Shown one piece after another: positions 63,180-64,000 of a stretch of 64,000 nucleotides of DNA. Below the pieces are notes generated by a model, which was not told where the DNA came from, ran no database searches, and saw only the letters and a list, made by a program, of their open reading frames with translations. Numbering within the stretch: the first letter of the stretch is position 1; each line of letters begins with the position of its first letter. The position numbers and the translations under genes are program-made. The stretch comes from Pseudomonas tritici (GTDB lineage: Bacteria; Pseudomonadota; Gammaproteobacteria; Pseudomonadales; Pseudomonadaceae): assembly GCF_014268275.3 (NCBI RefSeq), contig NZ_CP077084.1, positions 372,001 to 436,000 of the forward strand, in the 5' to 3' direction.

Positions 63180-63968
63180 ATGAAACCCGTAAAACTCTCC
63201 CTACAAGCTTTCCTGATGTCCTGCCTGGTGGCCGGCTGGGGGCTTGTCTACGTGGGCCGTATCAAGTGGGCCATTTCGGTTGCCGCGCTGTTGTACGGCG
63301 GTGTGGTGCTGCTCGGCGTGTTCGGCCTGAGTGCCTCGCCCATTGGGCTGTATGTGTTGTTCGGCTGGATTATCGCGGTCAAGCTCAGCTCGGCGATCGT
63401 ATCGGCAGTGTTGGCCCGTCGCTACACCGGCCCGGCGGGCGTGCCGCGCAAACGGTTCCACGCGCTATACGTCGGCGTGTTGATCGTGATCACGTTCATT
63501 CTGTTGGAGGTCCTGCGGGGGCCGCTGATGGGGTTCAAGAACTACTACATTCCGACCGGTTCGATGGCGCCGACGGTGTCCGTGGGCGACTACATTGTGG
63601 CCGACCTCAAGGCCGGTGCGCCGAAGGTCGGCGATATCGTGGTGTATCGCTGGAACGGCACTGAGGCGATCAAGCGCGTGGCGGGTGTTGGGGGAGATAC
63701 GTTGGCCATCGTCAACGGCGAACTGATCCGCAACGGTGAAAACCTCGGCCTGTTTCATGCGCCGGCAGACCGTGTGAATGGGCCGGCGTCGATGGAGTTG
63801 GCTCCGCTCAAGGTCGAGCCAGGGCACGTCTACCTGCTGGGTGACAACCGCAATAACAGCAATGACAGCCGCTTTATGGGACAGGTGGCCGTTGAAGAGG
63901 TGGTCGGTAAGGTCACAGGCATCTGGTTTTCCGAAGAGCGGGCACGCATCGGTATGACGTTCCCGTGA
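63180..63968 (+). CDS. lepB: Signal peptidase I
   Basis: A 262-aa membrane serine protease of the S26 family that removes Sec signal peptides on the periplasmic side. It has three to four TM helices in the first ~115 residues, catalytic Ser128 (IPTGSMAPTV), general base Lys165 (AIKRVAGVGGD) and the box E motif GDNRNNSNDSR. The extra N-terminal helices differ from the housekeeping LepB next to lepA, so this is probably a second, accessory signal peptidase I. AAGGATG precedes the ATG by a few nt. Its location beside the toxin/immunity island may be coincidental. Confidence 0.9.
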   Translation: MKPVKLSLQAFLMSCLVAGWGLVYVGRIKWAISVAALLYGGVVLLGVFGLSASPIGLYVLFGWIIAVKLSSAIVSAVLARRYTGPAGVPRKRFHALYVGVLIVITFILLEVLRGPLMGFKNYYIPTGSMAPTVSVGDYIVADLKAGAPKVGDIVVYRWNGTEAIKRVAGVGGDTLAIVNGELIRNGENLGLFHAPADRVNGPASMELAPLKVEPGHVYLLGDNRNNSNDSRFMGQVAVEEVVGKVTGIWFSEERARIGMTFP

Positions 63969-64000
63969 ATGCTCAAATGCGCTCGGCGCGCTTTTTCAGC

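Overview
The window is from a chromosome of the Pseudomonas fluorescens group. Evidence for this is the Pseudomonas-type 23S and 5S rRNA sequence, the characteristic fluorescent-pseudomonad REP palindromes, the mgo/pvf operon, pgaABCD, and high-GC codon use outside a few islands. Genes are densely packed, many with 4-bp ATGA/GTGA/TTGA stop-start overlaps. I saw no tRNA, no CRISPR array and no phage module.

Layout. 1-2040: the 3' half of 23S rRNA, then two tandem 5S rRNA genes, each with its own terminator. 2390-4270: a chemoreceptor carrying the amino-acid-binding dCache_1AA residues. 4316-9869 (minus): a complete four-gene mgo/pvf operon (mgoB-mgoC-mgoA-mgoD), which makes a diazeniumdiolate-type signal/virulence metabolite of the leudiazen/valdiazen family. 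10209-14930: a GntR/FCD regulator divergent from a TauD-like dioxygenase and a NitT/TauT-type ABC importer. 14982-20186: a LysR regulator and an EmrAB-OprM-type tripartite efflux system. 20221-24263: a Fur-box-preceded FecI sigma factor, a FecR anti-sigma factor and a TonB-dependent siderophore transducer, forming a surface-signalling iron uptake unit. 24362-29870: envelope and hypothetical genes (membrane protein, DUF3142, a 722-aa secreted repeat protein, GT39 glycosyltransferase, DUF2789). 30091-35198: a MarR-controlled FUSC/DUF1656/HlyD/OMF efflux operon (aaeXAB/fusaric-acid type). 35280-37556: a small membrane protein and a YdgA/DUF945 protein. 37745-44228: pgaABCD for poly-beta-1,6-N-acetylglucosamine biofilm polysaccharide, with a GGA-rich leader and a terminator.

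44229-63140 is the accessory and most interesting part. A two-partner secretion locus encodes a FhaC/CdiB-like transporter and a 2705-aa CdiA/FhaB-like effector with an AT-rich C-terminal tip, followed by an overlapping two-TM putative immunity gene. Beyond a small conserved gene lies a 5'-truncated second copy of the effector. It shares about 993 bp of apparently perfect identity with the first copy, has a canonical VENN motif, ends in a different toxin tip, and is followed by its own overlapping putative immunity gene. This is the architecture of an orphan cdiA-CT/cdiI cassette that can be swapped onto the intact gene by recombination. Downstream, a REP-associated tyrosine transposase, two families of palindromic repeats, two orphan immunity-like genes and a truncated SMI1/KNR4-like fragment form a toxin/immunity graveyard. 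A signal peptidase I gene closes the window.
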